This document shows, one piece after another, positions 8,132 to 16,973 of a stretch of 64,000 nucleotides of DNA. Positions within the stretch are counted from its first letter, which is position 1; each line of letters opens with the position of its first letter. The notes under the pieces are model-generated. The model was not told where the DNA came from. It did not search any database and saw nothing but the letters and a program-made list of their open reading frames with translations. Position numbers and translations under genes: made by a program. The stretch is from Nocardia puris (GTDB taxonomy: Bacteria; Actinomycetota; Actinomycetes; Mycobacteriales; Mycobacteriaceae): contig NZ_QNRE01000004.1 in NCBI RefSeq assembly GCF_003315035.1, positions 496,001-560,000 of the forward strand. The letters are read 5' to 3'.

Positions 8132-9565
8132 TCACGACCGGCGCTGGATCGCGTCCAGCGTCAGCGGCGGCAGGTACTCCGAGATCAAAGTCCGGGTCCA
8201 GCAGGTGTGGGTGCGGCGGAGTTCGGAGGGGGCGGTGTAGCGGTACTCGTACAGGAGGGCGCGGATGTGGCGGGGGCGGGTGGTGCGGAAGGGGGAGTGG
8301 CGGAGTAGGCGCAACGTGTCGGGGTCGTTGTCGAGGAGGCGGACGACGAAGGGCAGCAGCCAGGTGCGCGCGTAGGAGGGGGAGAGGGCGGCGAACCACA
8401 TCAGCCAGTCCAAGCGCAGGTGGTAGGGCGCCCACTGGCGCGGCCAGCGGTCGACGGCGCCGGGCTTGCCCTTGAATTCGTATTCGCGCCAGGCGGTTTC
8501 GCCGGTGACGTGCTCCTCGGCGGTCCCCTCGAACACCACCTCGTAGCGCACGCGCCCGATCGTCCCGAACGCCCCGTAGGTGTTCACGAAGTGAATCGGG
8601 TTGAAGGCGGCGTTCATTCGCTGCGCGCGCGAGCAGAGATTGCGGATCGGCCAGTAGCTCAACACGATCACCGCACCGGTCAGCGCGATCACCGCGCCCG
8701 CGAACCACAGCGGCGTTTCGGCGACGGGTGGCGCCGACGGTAGCCCCGGCAGCATCCACGCGTCCAGCGCCGACGCGGCGAGCAGGATCGTCAACCAGTT
8801 CAACCACGCGAAGTTCCCCGACAGCACCAACCACAACTGCGTCACGACGATGATCGCCGCCGCGATGCCGGCCACCGGCTGCGGGAAGAACAACCCGAAC
8901 GGCACCGCCAGCTGCACCACGTGGTTGGCCGCCACCTCCACCCGGTGCAGTGGCGCGGGCAGGTGGTGGAAGAACCAGCTCAGCGGGCCCGGCATCGGCT
9001 GCGTTTCGTGGTGGTAGCGCAGACAGGTGAGGTCGCGCCAGCACGGGTCGCCGCGCCACTTGATCAACCCCGCCCCGAACTCCACCCGGAACAGCAGCCA
9101 CCGCAGGAGCAGGAGCACCAGCAGCGGCGGCCCGACCGTGTCGTTACCGAGGAAGATCGCCAGAAAACCGGCCTCGAGCAGCAGCGATTCCCATCCGAAC
9201 GAGTACCACGCCTGTCCCACGTTGACGATCGACAGGTACAGCACCCACAGCGCCGCCCACAGCACCATCGACGCCCACAGCGGCACCGCGTCCCCGAGCC
9301 CCACCGCCATGGCCCCCGCCAACCCGACGCCACCCCACGCCACCACCGCGAAGAACCGATCCGAGTAGTGCCACTGGAAAACGCTCGGCGCGTTCCGGAA
9401 CGGCACCCGCCGCACATACCGCGGCACCGGCAGCATCCCCCGCTCCCCGATCAACGCCCGGAATTGCAGCGCCGCCCCCAGAAAAGCCAGCAGATACACG
9501 ACCGCCAGACCACGCTGAAACACCAGCCTGGCCTGCCAATACTCCGGCGCCGTGAACCACTCCAC
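8132..9565 (-). CDS. Lipase maturation factor (LMF1-like) family membrane protein
   Basis: This 477-residue polytopic protein matches the lipase-maturation-factor family: an opening aromatic amphipathic segment, repeated membrane helices through about residue 300, and a C-terminal soluble domain with YGAFGTIGRVRYEVVFEG and FKGKPGAVDRWPRQWAPYHLRLDW. In vertebrates LMF1 helps lipases fold in the ER. The role of bacterial homologues is not established. It lies alone on the minus strand, 221 bases from the DUF488 gene. A secreted lipase gene lies 2-3 kb away, but a functional link is only a guess. Confidence 0.85.
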   Translation of the reverse strand: MEWFTAPEYWQARLVFQRGLAVVYLLAFLGAALQFRALIGERGMLPVPRYVRRVPFRNAPSVFQWHYSDRFFAVVAWGGVGLAGAMAVGLGDAVPLWASMVLWAALWVLYLSIVNVGQAWYSFGWESLLLEAGFLAIFLGNDTVGPPLLVLLLLRWLLFRVEFGAGLIKWRGDPCWRDLTCLRYHHETQPMPGPLSWFFHHLPAPLHRVEVAANHVVQLAVPFGLFFPQPVAGIAAAIIVVTQLWLVLSGNFAWLNWLTILLAASALDAWMLPGLPSAPPVAETPLWFAGAVIALTGAVIVLSYWPIRNLCSRAQRMNAAFNPIHFVNTYGAFGTIGRVRYEVVFEGTAEEHVTGETAWREYEFKGKPGAVDRWPRQWAPYHLRLDWLMWFAALSPSYARTWLLPFVVRLLDNDPDTLRLLRHSPFRTTRPRHIRALLYEYRYTAPSELRRTHTCWTRTLISEYLPPLTLDAIQRRS

Positions 9566-9689
9566 CGCTCACTCCGCATCCGTGGCCGCCCGCCCCGAAG
9601 GAGTACCCGACCGTCCGGTCGGGGAAACGATCGTACGCCTGATCGGAAGGACCGGTCCGGTGGACAACCCCACCGGACCGGGCCCTCGC

Positions 9690-10868
9690 TCACTCGACGG
9701 TCAGCACCGTCCCCGCACCCACGGTGCGCCCGCCTTCGCGGATCGCGAACCCGAGGTCCGGTTCCAGCGGCACCGGGCGGCCCAGCTCGACGGACAGTTC
9801 CACCGTTTCGCCGGGCATCGCGAGCCCGCCGTCGCCCAGCGTGACGTCGCCGACCACGTCGCCGGTGCGCACGTAGAACTGCGGGCGGTAGCCGGTGGTG
9901 ATCGGCGTGCGCCGCCCGCCCTCACCCGCGCCGAGCAGGTAGACGCGCGCGGTGAACCGGGTGCGCACGGCGATGCTGCCCGGCGCGGCGACCACCTGCC
10001 CGCGGCGCACCTGGTCGCGCTGCACGCCGCGCAGCAGCAGCGCGACGTTGTCGCCGGCCTGCGCCGACTCCATGGTCCGCCCGAACGTCTCCACGCCGGT
10101 GACCACGGTGGCCAGCGGTTCGCCGCCCAGCCCGAGCAGTTCCACCCGGTCGCCGAGCGCCACCCGCCCGCGCTCGATCGCGCCGGTGACCACCGTCCCG
10201 CGCCCGGTGATGGTGAGGACGTTCTCCACCGGGAGCAGGAACGGCGCGTCGGTGTAGCGCACCGGGATCGGCACGTGCTCGTCCACCGCCGTGAGCAGGT
10301 CGAGCAGCGCGGCCGTCCACCGCTGGTCGCCCTCGAGCGCCCGCAGGCCGGAGACCCGCACGATCGGCGTCTCGTCGCCGGGGTAGCCCTGCGCGGTGAG
10401 CAACTCCCTGATCTCGAGTTCGATCAGGTCGAGCAGTTCGGGGTCGGCCCCGTCGGCCTTGTTCAGGGCGACGACGAGGTGACGCACCCCCACCTGCTTG
10501 GCGAGCAGGACGTGCTCGGCGGTCTGCGGCATTACGCCGTCGTGCGCCGACACCACCAGGATGGCGCCGTCCAGCTGGGACGCGCCGGTGATCATGTTCT
10601 TCACGAAGTCGGCGTGCCCCGGCATGTCGACGTGCGCGTAATGCCGTGTGGCGGTCTCGTATTCGACGTGCGAGATATTGATGGTGATACCGCGCGCGGC
10701 CTCTTCGGGCGCCCGGTCGATGCGGTCGAACGGCACGAAGGCGCCGCCGCCGCGCTCGGCGAGCACCTTGGTGATCGCGGCGGTCAGCGTGGTCTTGCCG
10801 TGGTCGACGTGACCCATGGTGCCGATATTGACGTGCGGCTTGGTGCGGACGTAGGTCTGCTTGGGCAT
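9690..10868 (-). CDS. tuf: Divergent second elongation factor Tu
   Basis: This 392-residue EF-Tu is complete: GHVDHGKT (19-26), RGITI (60-64), DMPGH where DCPGH is usual (81-85), NKAD where NKCD is usual (136-139), then beta-barrel domains II and III ending in [11 protein letters not shown]. It stands alone instead of in a str operon, so it is a paralogue. Aligned without gaps to E. coli EF-Tu, residue 276 is Ala in place of Gly275 and residue 263 is Gly in place of Arg262. Both lie in segments that contact the thiopeptide GE2270A. Arg223, Glu260 and Phe262 are kept. The start follows AAGGAA. A leader ORF and hairpin precede it. Confidence 0.95.
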   Translation of the reverse strand: MPKQTYVRTKPHVNIGTMGHVDHGKTTLTAAITKVLAERGGGAFVPFDRIDRAPEEAARGITINISHVEYETATRHYAHVDMPGHADFVKNMITGASQLDGAILVVSAHDGVMPQTAEHVLLAKQVGVRHLVVALNKADGADPELLDLIELEIRELLTAQGYPGDETPIVRVSGLRALEGDQRWTAALLDLLTAVDEHVPIPVRYTDAPFLLPVENVLTITGRGTVVTGAIERGRVALGDRVELLGLGGEPLATVVTGVETFGRTMESAQAGDNVALLLRGVQRDQVRRGQVVAAPGSIAVRTRFTARVYLLGAGEGGRRTPITTGYRPQFYVRTGDVVGDVTLGDGGLAMPGETVELSVELGRPVPLEPDLGFAIREGGRTVGAGTVLTVE

Positions 10869-10909
10869 GGCTGTTCCTTGCCTGGTGGGCGCGCTCGGGC
10901 GAGCGGGCC

Positions 10910-10969
10910 GGATGTCTCGGGGACCTCGGCGACGGGGGCACCTTCCCCGTCGGAGGTCCCGGGACATCC
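10910..10969 (-). promoter_or_regulatory. Large leader hairpin upstream of the EF-Tu paralogue
   Basis: In the minus-strand transcript the arms GGATGTCCCGGGACCTCC and GGTCCCCGAGACATCC, with adjoining GACGGGG/CCCCGTC, form an imperfect stem of about 25 bp around a loop of about seven bases. It lies between the leader ORF stop (10979) and the EF-Tu start (10868). It has no trailing U-tract, so a simple terminator is unlikely. The position fits translational attenuation or a protein- or antibiotic-responsive leader. Confidence 0.6.
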
Positions 10970-10978
10970 CGGGGAAGG

Positions 10979-11083
10979 TCAGCGTCGGGCGCCGTCGAGC
11001 ACGGCGGACAGTGCCGCCGCGGCCAGGGCAGCCGTCATCGCGCCCGCGACCGCGGACTCGGAGACGATGACGAGCTGGAACAT
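10979..11083 (-). CDS. Putative 34-residue leader peptide of the EF-Tu paralogue
   Basis: A 34-codon ORF starts at ATG 11083 and stops at 10981-10979. It encodes a peptide with a hydrophobic start (MFQLVIVSE), an Ala-rich middle and a basic end (GARR). A -10 box TACGCT lies seven bases upstream, so the mRNA would be leaderless and translated from its first codon. The EF-Tu gene follows after 110 bases that contain a strong hairpin. Short ORF, hairpin and resistance-type gene in this order is the layout of ribosome-sensing attenuators. A free-standing small membrane peptide is the alternative. Confidence 0.5.
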   Translation of the reverse strand: MFQLVIVSESAVAGAMTAALAAAALSAVLDGARR

Positions 11084-11090
11084 GCCGGTC

Positions 11091-11096
11091 AGCGTA
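11091..11096 (-). promoter_or_regulatory. -10 element for the leader ORF and EF-Tu paralogue
   Basis: TACGCT read on the minus strand lies seven bases before the leader ATG. No good -35 is visible at 16-18 bases. This spacing is typical of leaderless actinobacterial promoters. Confidence 0.45.
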
Positions 11097-11240
11097 CGGT
11101 GACCTACTCTCGGACCGCCACCGAATTTCCGCCTCGCGGAGAACCTTTCGCGGGCCGATGAATCGGGGGCGTGCGCCCCGTCTGGATTGATGAGACCCTG
11201 CGGTGCACAAGCCCGGGGCACGACATGAAGCGAGGTCATC

Positions 11241-11801
11241 ATGGGCAAGGTCGTCGTCAGCGAATTCATCTCGGCCGACGGGATCATCGAGAACCCGGCG
11301 TGGACGGTGCCGTTCTGGAACGACGGGATCGCGAACTTCAAGAGCCCGGAGGTGTTCGACGCCGACGCCCTGCTGCTGGGCCGCACCACCTACGAGGCGT
11401 TCGCCGCGTCCTGGCCGGAGCACCCGGAGGAGGGCGACTACAAGGACCGCATGAACGGCATGCCCAAGCACGTCGCCACCACCACCGCCACCGATCTGAC
11501 CTGGAACGCCACCCGGATCGAGGGTGACGTGGCCGAGGCCGTCGCGAAGCTGCGCGCCGAGCAGGACCTGCTGGTCTTCGGCAGCGGTGAACTCACCGAC
11601 GCGCTGCGCGCCGCCAACCTGGTCGACGAGTACCGCCTGGTCATCTACCCGGTGCTGCTGGGTAAGGGCCGCCGCCTGTTCACCGACGTCGACGCCGAGG
11701 AAACCCTCGAACTCACCAGCTCCGAAGTCCTCGACAACGGCGTCATCCTGGCCACCTACAAGGTCACCGCCCACACCGTCGAGCGCCCGTCCTTCGACTG
11801 A
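11241..11801 (+). CDS. Dihydrofolate reductase/RibD C-terminal domain family protein
   Basis: This 186-residue protein has the RibD_C fold signature: a [12 protein letters not shown] start, [65 protein letters not shown] and a C-terminal strand. Stand-alone members of this family are NADPH-dependent reductases of unknown substrate and are common in actinobacteria. The ATG follows a GAGGTCATC stretch. The gene is divergent from the EF-Tu leader and converges on copA across a strong terminator. Confidence 0.9.
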   Translation: MGKVVVSEFISADGIIENPAWTVPFWNDGIANFKSPEVFDADALLLGRTTYEAFAASWPEHPEEGDYKDRMNGMPKHVATTTATDLTWNATRIEGDVAEAVAKLRAEQDLLVFGSGELTDALRAANLVDEYRLVIYPVLLGKGRRLFTDVDAEETLELTSSEVLDNGVILATYKVTAHTVERPSFD

Positions 11802-11813
11802 GCCGTGAAACAC

Positions 11814-11849
11814 GGAAGGGCCGAAGGGTTCTCGCCCTTCGGCCCTTCC
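11814..11849. terminator. Bidirectional terminator hairpin
   Basis: GGAAGGGCCGAAGGG pairs perfectly with CCCTTCGGCCCTTCC across a six-base loop, giving a 15-bp stem between the convergent reductase and copA genes. There is no long T-run on either side. Confidence 0.8.
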
Positions 11850-11857
11850 GCGTCGAA

Positions 11858-14101
11858 TCAGCTCGCCGTGGACTGGAACCCGCGCAACCGCAGGCTGTTG
11901 CTGACCACGAACACCGAGGAGAACGCCATCGCCGCGCCCGCGATCATCGGGTTCAGCAGGCCCGCCATGGCCAGCGGGATCGCGGCCACGTTGTAGGCGA
12001 AGGCCCAGAACAGGTTGCCCTTGATGGTGCCCAGCGTGCGCCGCGAGAGCCGGATGGCGTCGGCGGCGGCGCGCAGGTCCCCGCGCACCAGGGTCAGGTC
12101 GCTGGCCTCGATCGCCACGTCGGTGCCGGTGCCCATGGCCAGGCCCAGATCGGCCTGGGCCAGGGCGGCCGCGTCGTTGACGCCGTCGCCCACCATGGCG
12201 ACCACCTTGCCCTCGTCCTGCAACCGCTGGACCGTGGCGACCTTGTCCTGCGGCAGCACCTCGGCGATCACCTCGTCGATGCCGACCTGCGCGGCGATGG
12301 CACGGGCGGCGGCGGTGTTGTCGCCGGTCAGCATGATCGGAGTGAGCCCGAGTTCACGCAGCTGCGAGATCGCCTGGGCGGAGGTCGGTTTCACCGCGTC
12401 GGCGACCACGAGCACGCCGCGCGCCTTGCCGTCCCAGCCCACCGCGACGGCGGTGCGGCCCTGCTCCTCGGCGGCGCTCATGGCGCGTTCGAGGTCGGCG
12501 TCCAGTGCCAGCGACCAGTCGGCCAGCAGCCGGGCCCGGCCGACGACCACCGCGTGACCGTCCACCACACCCTGCACACCGAGCCCCTCGACATTGGCGA
12601 AACCCTCCACCGCGGCGAGTTCACCGGCCTTCTCCCGTGCGCCCTTGGCGATCGCCTGCGCGATCGGATGCTCGGACGAATCCTCCAGCGAGCCGGCCAG
12701 TTTCAGGATCTCGCCGGTGTCCTCGCCCTCGGCGGCGACCACGTCGAGCAGCGTCATCTTGCCGGTGGTGACGGTGCCGGTCTTGTCCAGCACCACGGTG
12801 TCCACCCGCCGGGTCGACTCCAGCACTTCGGGCCCCTTGATCAGGATGCCCAACTGCGCGCCGCGCCCGGTGCCGACCATCAGCGCGGTCGGTGTGGCCA
12901 GGCCGAGGGCGCACGGGCAGGCGATGATCAGCACCGCCACCGCGGCCGTGAAGGCCGCCGCCACGGAACCGCCGGTGCCGAGCCAGAATCCGAGCGTCGC
13001 CGCGGCCAGCGCGATGACGATCGGCACGAAGATCCCGGAGATCCGGTCGGCCAGCCGCTGCGCCTGCGCCTTGCCGGTCTGCGCGTCCTCCACCAGCTGC
13101 GCCATCTGCGCGAGCTGGGTGTCGGCGCCGATCCTGGTGGCGCGCACCAGGAGTCGACCGCCCACGTTGACGGTCGCGCCCACCACCGCGTCGCCCGCGG
13201 CGACCTCCACCGGCACGGACTCACCGGTCAGCATGGACGCGTCCACCGCCGAGGACCCCTCGGCGATCACGCCGTCGGTGGCGATCTTCTCGCCGGGCCG
13301 CACCACGAATTCGTCACCGACGGTGAGCTGTTCGATCGGGATGCGCACTTCCTTGCCGTCGCGCAGCACCGCCACATCCTTGGCGCCGAGCTCCAGCAGG
13401 GCTCGCAGCGCCGCGCCCGCCCGGCGCTTGGACCGGGCCTCGAAGTAGCGCCCGGCCAGGATGAACGTGGTGACGCCCGCCGCGGCCTCCAGGTAGATGT
13501 TGCCGGTGCCGTCCATCCGCGCGATGGTGAATTCGAACGGGTGCGTCATGCCGGGCGTGCCCGCCGTGCCCCAGAACAGCGCGTACACCGACCAGCTCAG
13601 CGCGGCCAGCGTGCCCATCGACACCAGCGTGTCCATGGTGGCGGTGCCGTGGCGCAGGTTGGTCCACGCCGCCTTGTGGAACGGCAGCGCGCCCCACACC
13701 ACCACCGGCGCGGCCAGCGTGAGCGAGAGCCACTGCCAGTTGGTGAACTGCAAGGCCGGGATCATCGCCATGGCGATCACCGGCACGGTGAGCACGAGCG
13801 AGACCAGCAGGCGGGTGCGCAGCGCGTCGGTGGCGTCGGGAGCGGCGGCCGCCTCCTCGGCGGTGGGTTCCGGCGCGGGCAGCGCGGCCGTGTAGCCGGC
13901 CTGCTCGACGGTGGCGATGAGCTCGTCGGGGGAGACGTCGCCGGTTAAGTCGACGCGCGCCTTCTCGGTCGCGTAGTTCACCGTGGCCGTGACGCCGTCC
14001 AGCTTGTTCAGCTTCTTCTCGATGCGGTTGGCGCAGGAAGCGCAGGTCATACCGCCGATCACCAATTCGACGCGGCCCGTGGGTTGTGTCGCGGTCGCCA
14101 T
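11858..14101 (-). CDS. copA: Copper-exporting P1B-type ATPase
   Basis: This 747-residue ATPase has an N-terminal heavy-metal domain with GMTCASC (Cys20, Cys23), the transmembrane CPC motif near residue 395, the TGES actuator motif, the DKTGT phosphorylation site near residue 437, an HP locus and [10 protein letters not shown] near the C-terminus. The CPC motif and the neighbours indicate export of Cu(I) across the plasma membrane. It is the last gene of the minus-strand operon after copZ and the His-rich secreted protein, only 23 bases behind the latter. Control is expected from the operator at 15364-15378. Length and motifs are complete. Confidence 0.95.
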   Translation of the reverse strand: MATATQPTGRVELVIGGMTCASCANRIEKKLNKLDGVTATVNYATEKARVDLTGDVSPDELIATVEQAGYTAALPAPEPTAEEAAAAPDATDALRTRLLVSLVLTVPVIAMAMIPALQFTNWQWLSLTLAAPVVVWGALPFHKAAWTNLRHGTATMDTLVSMGTLAALSWSVYALFWGTAGTPGMTHPFEFTIARMDGTGNIYLEAAAGVTTFILAGRYFEARSKRRAGAALRALLELGAKDVAVLRDGKEVRIPIEQLTVGDEFVVRPGEKIATDGVIAEGSSAVDASMLTGESVPVEVAAGDAVVGATVNVGGRLLVRATRIGADTQLAQMAQLVEDAQTGKAQAQRLADRISGIFVPIVIALAAATLGFWLGTGGSVAAAFTAAVAVLIIACPCALGLATPTALMVGTGRGAQLGILIKGPEVLESTRRVDTVVLDKTGTVTTGKMTLLDVVAAEGEDTGEILKLAGSLEDSSEHPIAQAIAKGAREKAGELAAVEGFANVEGLGVQGVVDGHAVVVGRARLLADWSLALDADLERAMSAAEEQGRTAVAVGWDGKARGVLVVADAVKPTSAQAISQLRELGLTPIMLTGDNTAAARAIAAQVGIDEVIAEVLPQDKVATVQRLQDEGKVVAMVGDGVNDAAALAQADLGLAMGTGTDVAIEASDLTLVRGDLRAAADAIRLSRRTLGTIKGNLFWAFAYNVAAIPLAMAGLLNPMIAGAAMAFSSVFVVSNSLRLRGFQSTAS

Positions 14102-14124
14102 CGGAGGTCCTTTCTCTTCGGCGG

Positions 14125-15054
14125 TCAGTGCCCGTGCCCGGGGGTGGACTCGGTGTGGTCGTCGGTGGTCTGCCGCGTTCCGTCGGACGCGGCCGACACC
14201 GTGAACTCGGCGGTCCGGACCGTGCCCCCGTGCTGGAAGTCCAGGAAGAGGCGGTAGTCGCCCGCGCTCGGCGCGGTGACGTAGAAGGTGACGCCGGGGC
14301 CGGGCGCGGTCACACCGTCGCCGGGGTGCCCCTCCGGGTGGACGTGCAGGTAGGCCAGGTCGGTGGCGCGCAGGGCGACGAGATGCCCGTAGGCGCCGAG
14401 GTAGGGCTCGAGATCGGTGACCGGCGTGCCGCCGCGCGACACGGTCAGCGTCACCTTCGAGGCCGTACCCGGGGTGATCGCGCCGTCCAGCGTCACAGTG
14501 TAGTCACCGACGGTGGCCGTGGCGGTGGGCGGCGGCAGGGGTTGCGGGTCGTATGCCCCGGCCACTCGCAGGTCCGCGCCGAGCGTCAGGTTCTCCCCGC
14601 CGGCGGGCACGAAATCGGCGAAGACGCGGTAGTCGCCCGCGCGGGTCAGGTCGAGCGGGGTGCTCCAGGTGCCGTCCGCCTCACGCGTGGGGTGGACGTG
14701 CTGGAAGGCGCTCATATCCCTGCGCACCACGATCAGGTGGAGTTCCTTTTCGTGGCTCGGGGTGTAGTCGGTGAGCGCGACACCGCTGTCGTTGACGATG
14801 CGAAACCGCAGGGGGGTATCGGGTGCGGCCGGGAGCTGGGCGTTTTCCAGGCTCAAGGTGTAGCCGCCCGCGGTGGCGAGGGTGCCGCCGGGGATGGGGG
14901 ACTCGGTGTTCGCCTCGGTGCCGGCGTCGTGCGCGATGTCGTGCGCGGCCGGGCCGGAGGGTTCCGGCCCGACCAGCGCGCCGGTCGCGAAGGCGATCCC
15001 GAAGACCGCCGCGAGGCCGAGCGTGAATCCGGCGAACTTGGTGGTCGCGTTCAT
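14125..15054 (-). CDS. Secreted or membrane-anchored His-rich protein of the copper operon, internally duplicated
   Basis: This 309-residue protein has an N-terminal signal or anchor (residues 8-28). It holds two similar beta-rich units at roughly residues 90-165 and 200-285. Each contains a HLI/HLV strand, a HVHP motif (QHVHP and LHVHP) and a GDYRVFADF or GDYRLFLDF strand, so the protein arose by internal duplication. The C-terminus ends in a short His cluster (HGH). It lies between copZ and copA in the same operon. The paired HVHP motifs suggest periplasmic copper binding or hand-over, which is inference. I do not know a characterised homologue with certainty. Confidence 0.75.
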   Translation of the reverse strand: MNATTKFAGFTLGLAAVFGIAFATGALVGPEPSGPAAHDIAHDAGTEANTESPIPGGTLATAGGYTLSLENAQLPAAPDTPLRFRIVNDSGVALTDYTPSHEKELHLIVVRRDMSAFQHVHPTREADGTWSTPLDLTRAGDYRVFADFVPAGGENLTLGADLRVAGAYDPQPLPPPTATATVGDYTVTLDGAITPGTASKVTLTVSRGGTPVTDLEPYLGAYGHLVALRATDLAYLHVHPEGHPGDGVTAPGPGVTFYVTAPSAGDYRLFLDFQHGGTVRTAEFTVSAASDGTRQTTDDHTESTPGHGH

Positions 15055-15106
15055 CGGGGTGCTCCGTTTCCGGGGTAGTGCGAGGTTTCCGGGGTAGTGC
15101 GAGTGA

Positions 15107-15310
15107 TCAGCCGAGCCGGAACCCGGCGAGCTCCACGGCGGCGGCGACCTGGTCGCGGTCGGTCTCGCCGGTGACGGTCACGGTGGCGGCGTCCAGATCG
15201 ACGGCCACCTCGGTGACGCCCGGCAGTGCCCCGAGCTTGTCGCGCACCTTGCCGACGCAGCATCCGCAGGTCATACCGTCGACGGTGTAGGTGGTGGTCG
15301 CGGTGCTCAT
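15107..15310 (-). CDS. copZ: Copper chaperone, heavy-metal-associated domain (CopZ-like)
   Basis: This 67-residue single HMA domain has the metal site GMTCGCC, so three cysteines lie close together where CXXC is usual. Related chaperones hand Cu(I) to the N-terminal domain of CopA or to the copper sensor. The ATG at 15310 is preceded by GGAGGA. An upstream in-frame start would add an unlikely 18-residue tail and was rejected. It is the first gene of the operon copZ, His-rich protein, copA. Its promoter contains the copper-type operator. Confidence 0.9.
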   Translation of the reverse strand: MSTATTTYTVDGMTCGCCVGKVRDKLGALPGVTEVAVDLDAATVTVTGETDRDQVAAAVELAGFRLG

Positions 15311-15359
15311 GTGGTCCTCCTGGTCTGGATTCGCGGCGTTCCCCGCCGCTTCGGTTTTT

Positions 15360-15387
15360 ACCATACCCCCCTAGGGTACTTTGTCAA
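15360..15387 (-). promoter_or_regulatory. copZ promoter with embedded copper-type operator
   Basis: Read on the minus strand, TTGACA (15387-15382) and TATGGT (15365-15360) form a near-consensus promoter with a 16-base spacer. The spacer overlaps the pseudo-palindrome TACCCCCCTAGGGTA (15364-15378), which resembles actinobacterial CsoR/RicR operators. Repressor binding would block RNA polymerase. The -35 overlaps the stop codon of the MFS gene. Confidence 0.75.
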
Positions 15388-16802
15388 TCGGTCGCCCCGA
15401 CCAGCTCCTTCGCCGGTGCGCGCAGGGTCGCGGCCGCGATGCCCGCCCCCGCCAGGGCGATCAGCGCCGCCCCCGCGAACGCCGCGGAGAACCCGCTGGT
15501 CAGTTCGTCGATATCGGTGAGCTGCCCCGCGCCGAAGGCGGTCGCGACCGCGGTCATGGCGGCCAGGCCGACGGCCGAGCCGACCTGATAGCTGACGTTG
15601 ACCAGGCCCGAGGCCAGACCGCCCTCCTCGGGCGGCGCCGCCGAGATGGCGGTGCCCAGCGAAGGGATGAACGCCAGCGACATACCGCCGGCGGCCACCA
15701 GCGACGCGGGCAGAACGTCGATCCAGAACGTGCCCGTGGGGCGGATCAACGACATGATGCCCAGGCCGAGGCTCAGCACCAGCAGACCGGTGACGATCAT
15801 CGGTTTCGCGCCGAACCGGGCCATGGCGCGCGGGGCCAGCACGATCATGCCCAGCATGATCAGCGTGGTCATCGGCAGCAGCGCCGCGCCCGAGGGGAAC
15901 GCGCTGTAGCCGAGCACCTGCTGCAGGTAGAGGTTGAGGAAGAACCACATCGGCACCCACGCCGCGCCCAGCAGCAACTGCGCGACATTGGCGGCCGCGA
16001 GATTCGGCGCGCGCAGCATGCCCAAGCGCATCAAGGGTTCTCGCCGCCGCGACTGGATCGCGACGAACCCGGCCAGCAGTGCTGCGGCCACCGCCAGCAC
16101 ACCCCAGGTCTCACCCGAGCCCCAGCCGATTTCCGGCGCCCGCACGATCCCGTAGACGGCGGCGGCCAATCCCGCGGTGACGGTCACCGCGCCGAGCAGA
16201 TCGATCGAACCCCGCCGGGCGGGCGCGTCCGGCATCAGCGCGGGCACGGCGATCAAGGCCAGCAGCGCGAGCGGGGCGTTGATGTAGAAAACCCAAGGCC
16301 AGCTGATGTATTCGGTGATCACGCCGCCGAGGAACACGCCCGCCGTGCCGCCCGCCGGCGCCGCCGCGCCGTAGATCGCGAGCGCCTTGGTGAGCTCGCC
16401 CGGCGTGGCGCCGAACAGCATCATCAACAGCGTCAGCGCCGAGGGCGCGATGAGCGCCGCGCCGCCGCCCTGGATGGCGCGTCCGGCCAGTTCGACCCCC
16501 GCGTTGCCGGCCGCGCCGGCCAGGATCGAGCCGGCCAGCAGGGTTGCCCAGCCCGCCGCGAACACCCGTCGCGCGCCGAACAGGTCCGAGAGCCGTCCGC
16601 CGAGCAGCAGCAGTCCGCCGAACGCGATCACGTAGGCGTTGAACACCCAGGTCAGGTCCTCCTGCGAGAACCCGAGCGCCGCCTGCATCTCGGGCAGGGC
16701 AATTCCGATGATCGAGGTGTCCATGATGACCACGAATTGCGCGGCGGCGATCACCCCCAGCGCCCACCATCTCTTCGTGGTGGAAATCCCTTGTGTAGCC
16801 AT
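15384..16802 (-). CDS. DHA2-family MFS drug/metal efflux transporter
   Basis: This 472-residue polytopic protein has the layout of 14-helix DHA2 proton antiporters: VVIMDTSIIGIALPEMQ in helix 1, GGRLSDLFGARR (motif A) after helix 2, and a GGTAGVFLGGVI antiporter motif C. Relatives export cationic drugs. Control by the same operator as the copper operon suggests a part in copper tolerance, perhaps exporting copper complexes or a chelator. The ATG at 16802 follows GGAAGGACGG. A small hairpin (16820-16837, GGAACCG/CGGTTCC) sits just upstream of that site. Its stop lies in the copZ promoter. Confidence 0.85.
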   Translation of the reverse strand: MATQGISTTKRWWALGVIAAAQFVVIMDTSIIGIALPEMQAALGFSQEDLTWVFNAYVIAFGGLLLLGGRLSDLFGARRVFAAGWATLLAGSILAGAAGNAGVELAGRAIQGGGAALIAPSALTLLMMLFGATPGELTKALAIYGAAAPAGGTAGVFLGGVITEYISWPWVFYINAPLALLALIAVPALMPDAPARRGSIDLLGAVTVTAGLAAAVYGIVRAPEIGWGSGETWGVLAVAAALLAGFVAIQSRRREPLMRLGMLRAPNLAAANVAQLLLGAAWVPMWFFLNLYLQQVLGYSAFPSGAALLPMTTLIMLGMIVLAPRAMARFGAKPMIVTGLLVLSLGLGIMSLIRPTGTFWIDVLPASLVAAGGMSLAFIPSLGTAISAAPPEEGGLASGLVNVSYQVGSAVGLAAMTAVATAFGAGQLTDIDELTSGFSAAFAGAALIALAGAGIAAATLRAPAKELVGATD

Positions 16803-16847
16803 GACTTTTCCGTCCTTCCGGAACCGGGACCGGTTCCATGGCGACGT

Positions 16848-16878
16848 ACCATACCCCCCTAGGGTATCTTCTCGTCAA
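16848..16878 (-). promoter_or_regulatory. MFS promoter with embedded copper-type operator
   Basis: On the minus strand TTGACG (16878-16873) and TATGGT (16853-16848) are separated by 19 bases. The same 15-base element TACCCCCCTAGGGTA found at copZ lies at 16852-16866, and the -10 is identical. The two promoters therefore probably share one copper sensor. No CsoR gene is present in this window. Confidence 0.7.
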
Positions 16879-16973
16879 GTGTTGATTCCGTGGGATGTGC
16901 GAGATCGCTGCGGTGCGGGCACGCATCGCCCGGCTGATTGCCATCGAGTAGCTGATTCCGGGAGGATGCTCGG

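Noticed and set aside
9690..11813. A 707-residue frame that seems to extend EF-Tu at the N-terminus
   Set aside because: The first 315 residues are low-complexity read-through antisense to the RibD-C-type gene. The EF-Tu homology starts at the ATG at 10868 with a ribosome-binding site.
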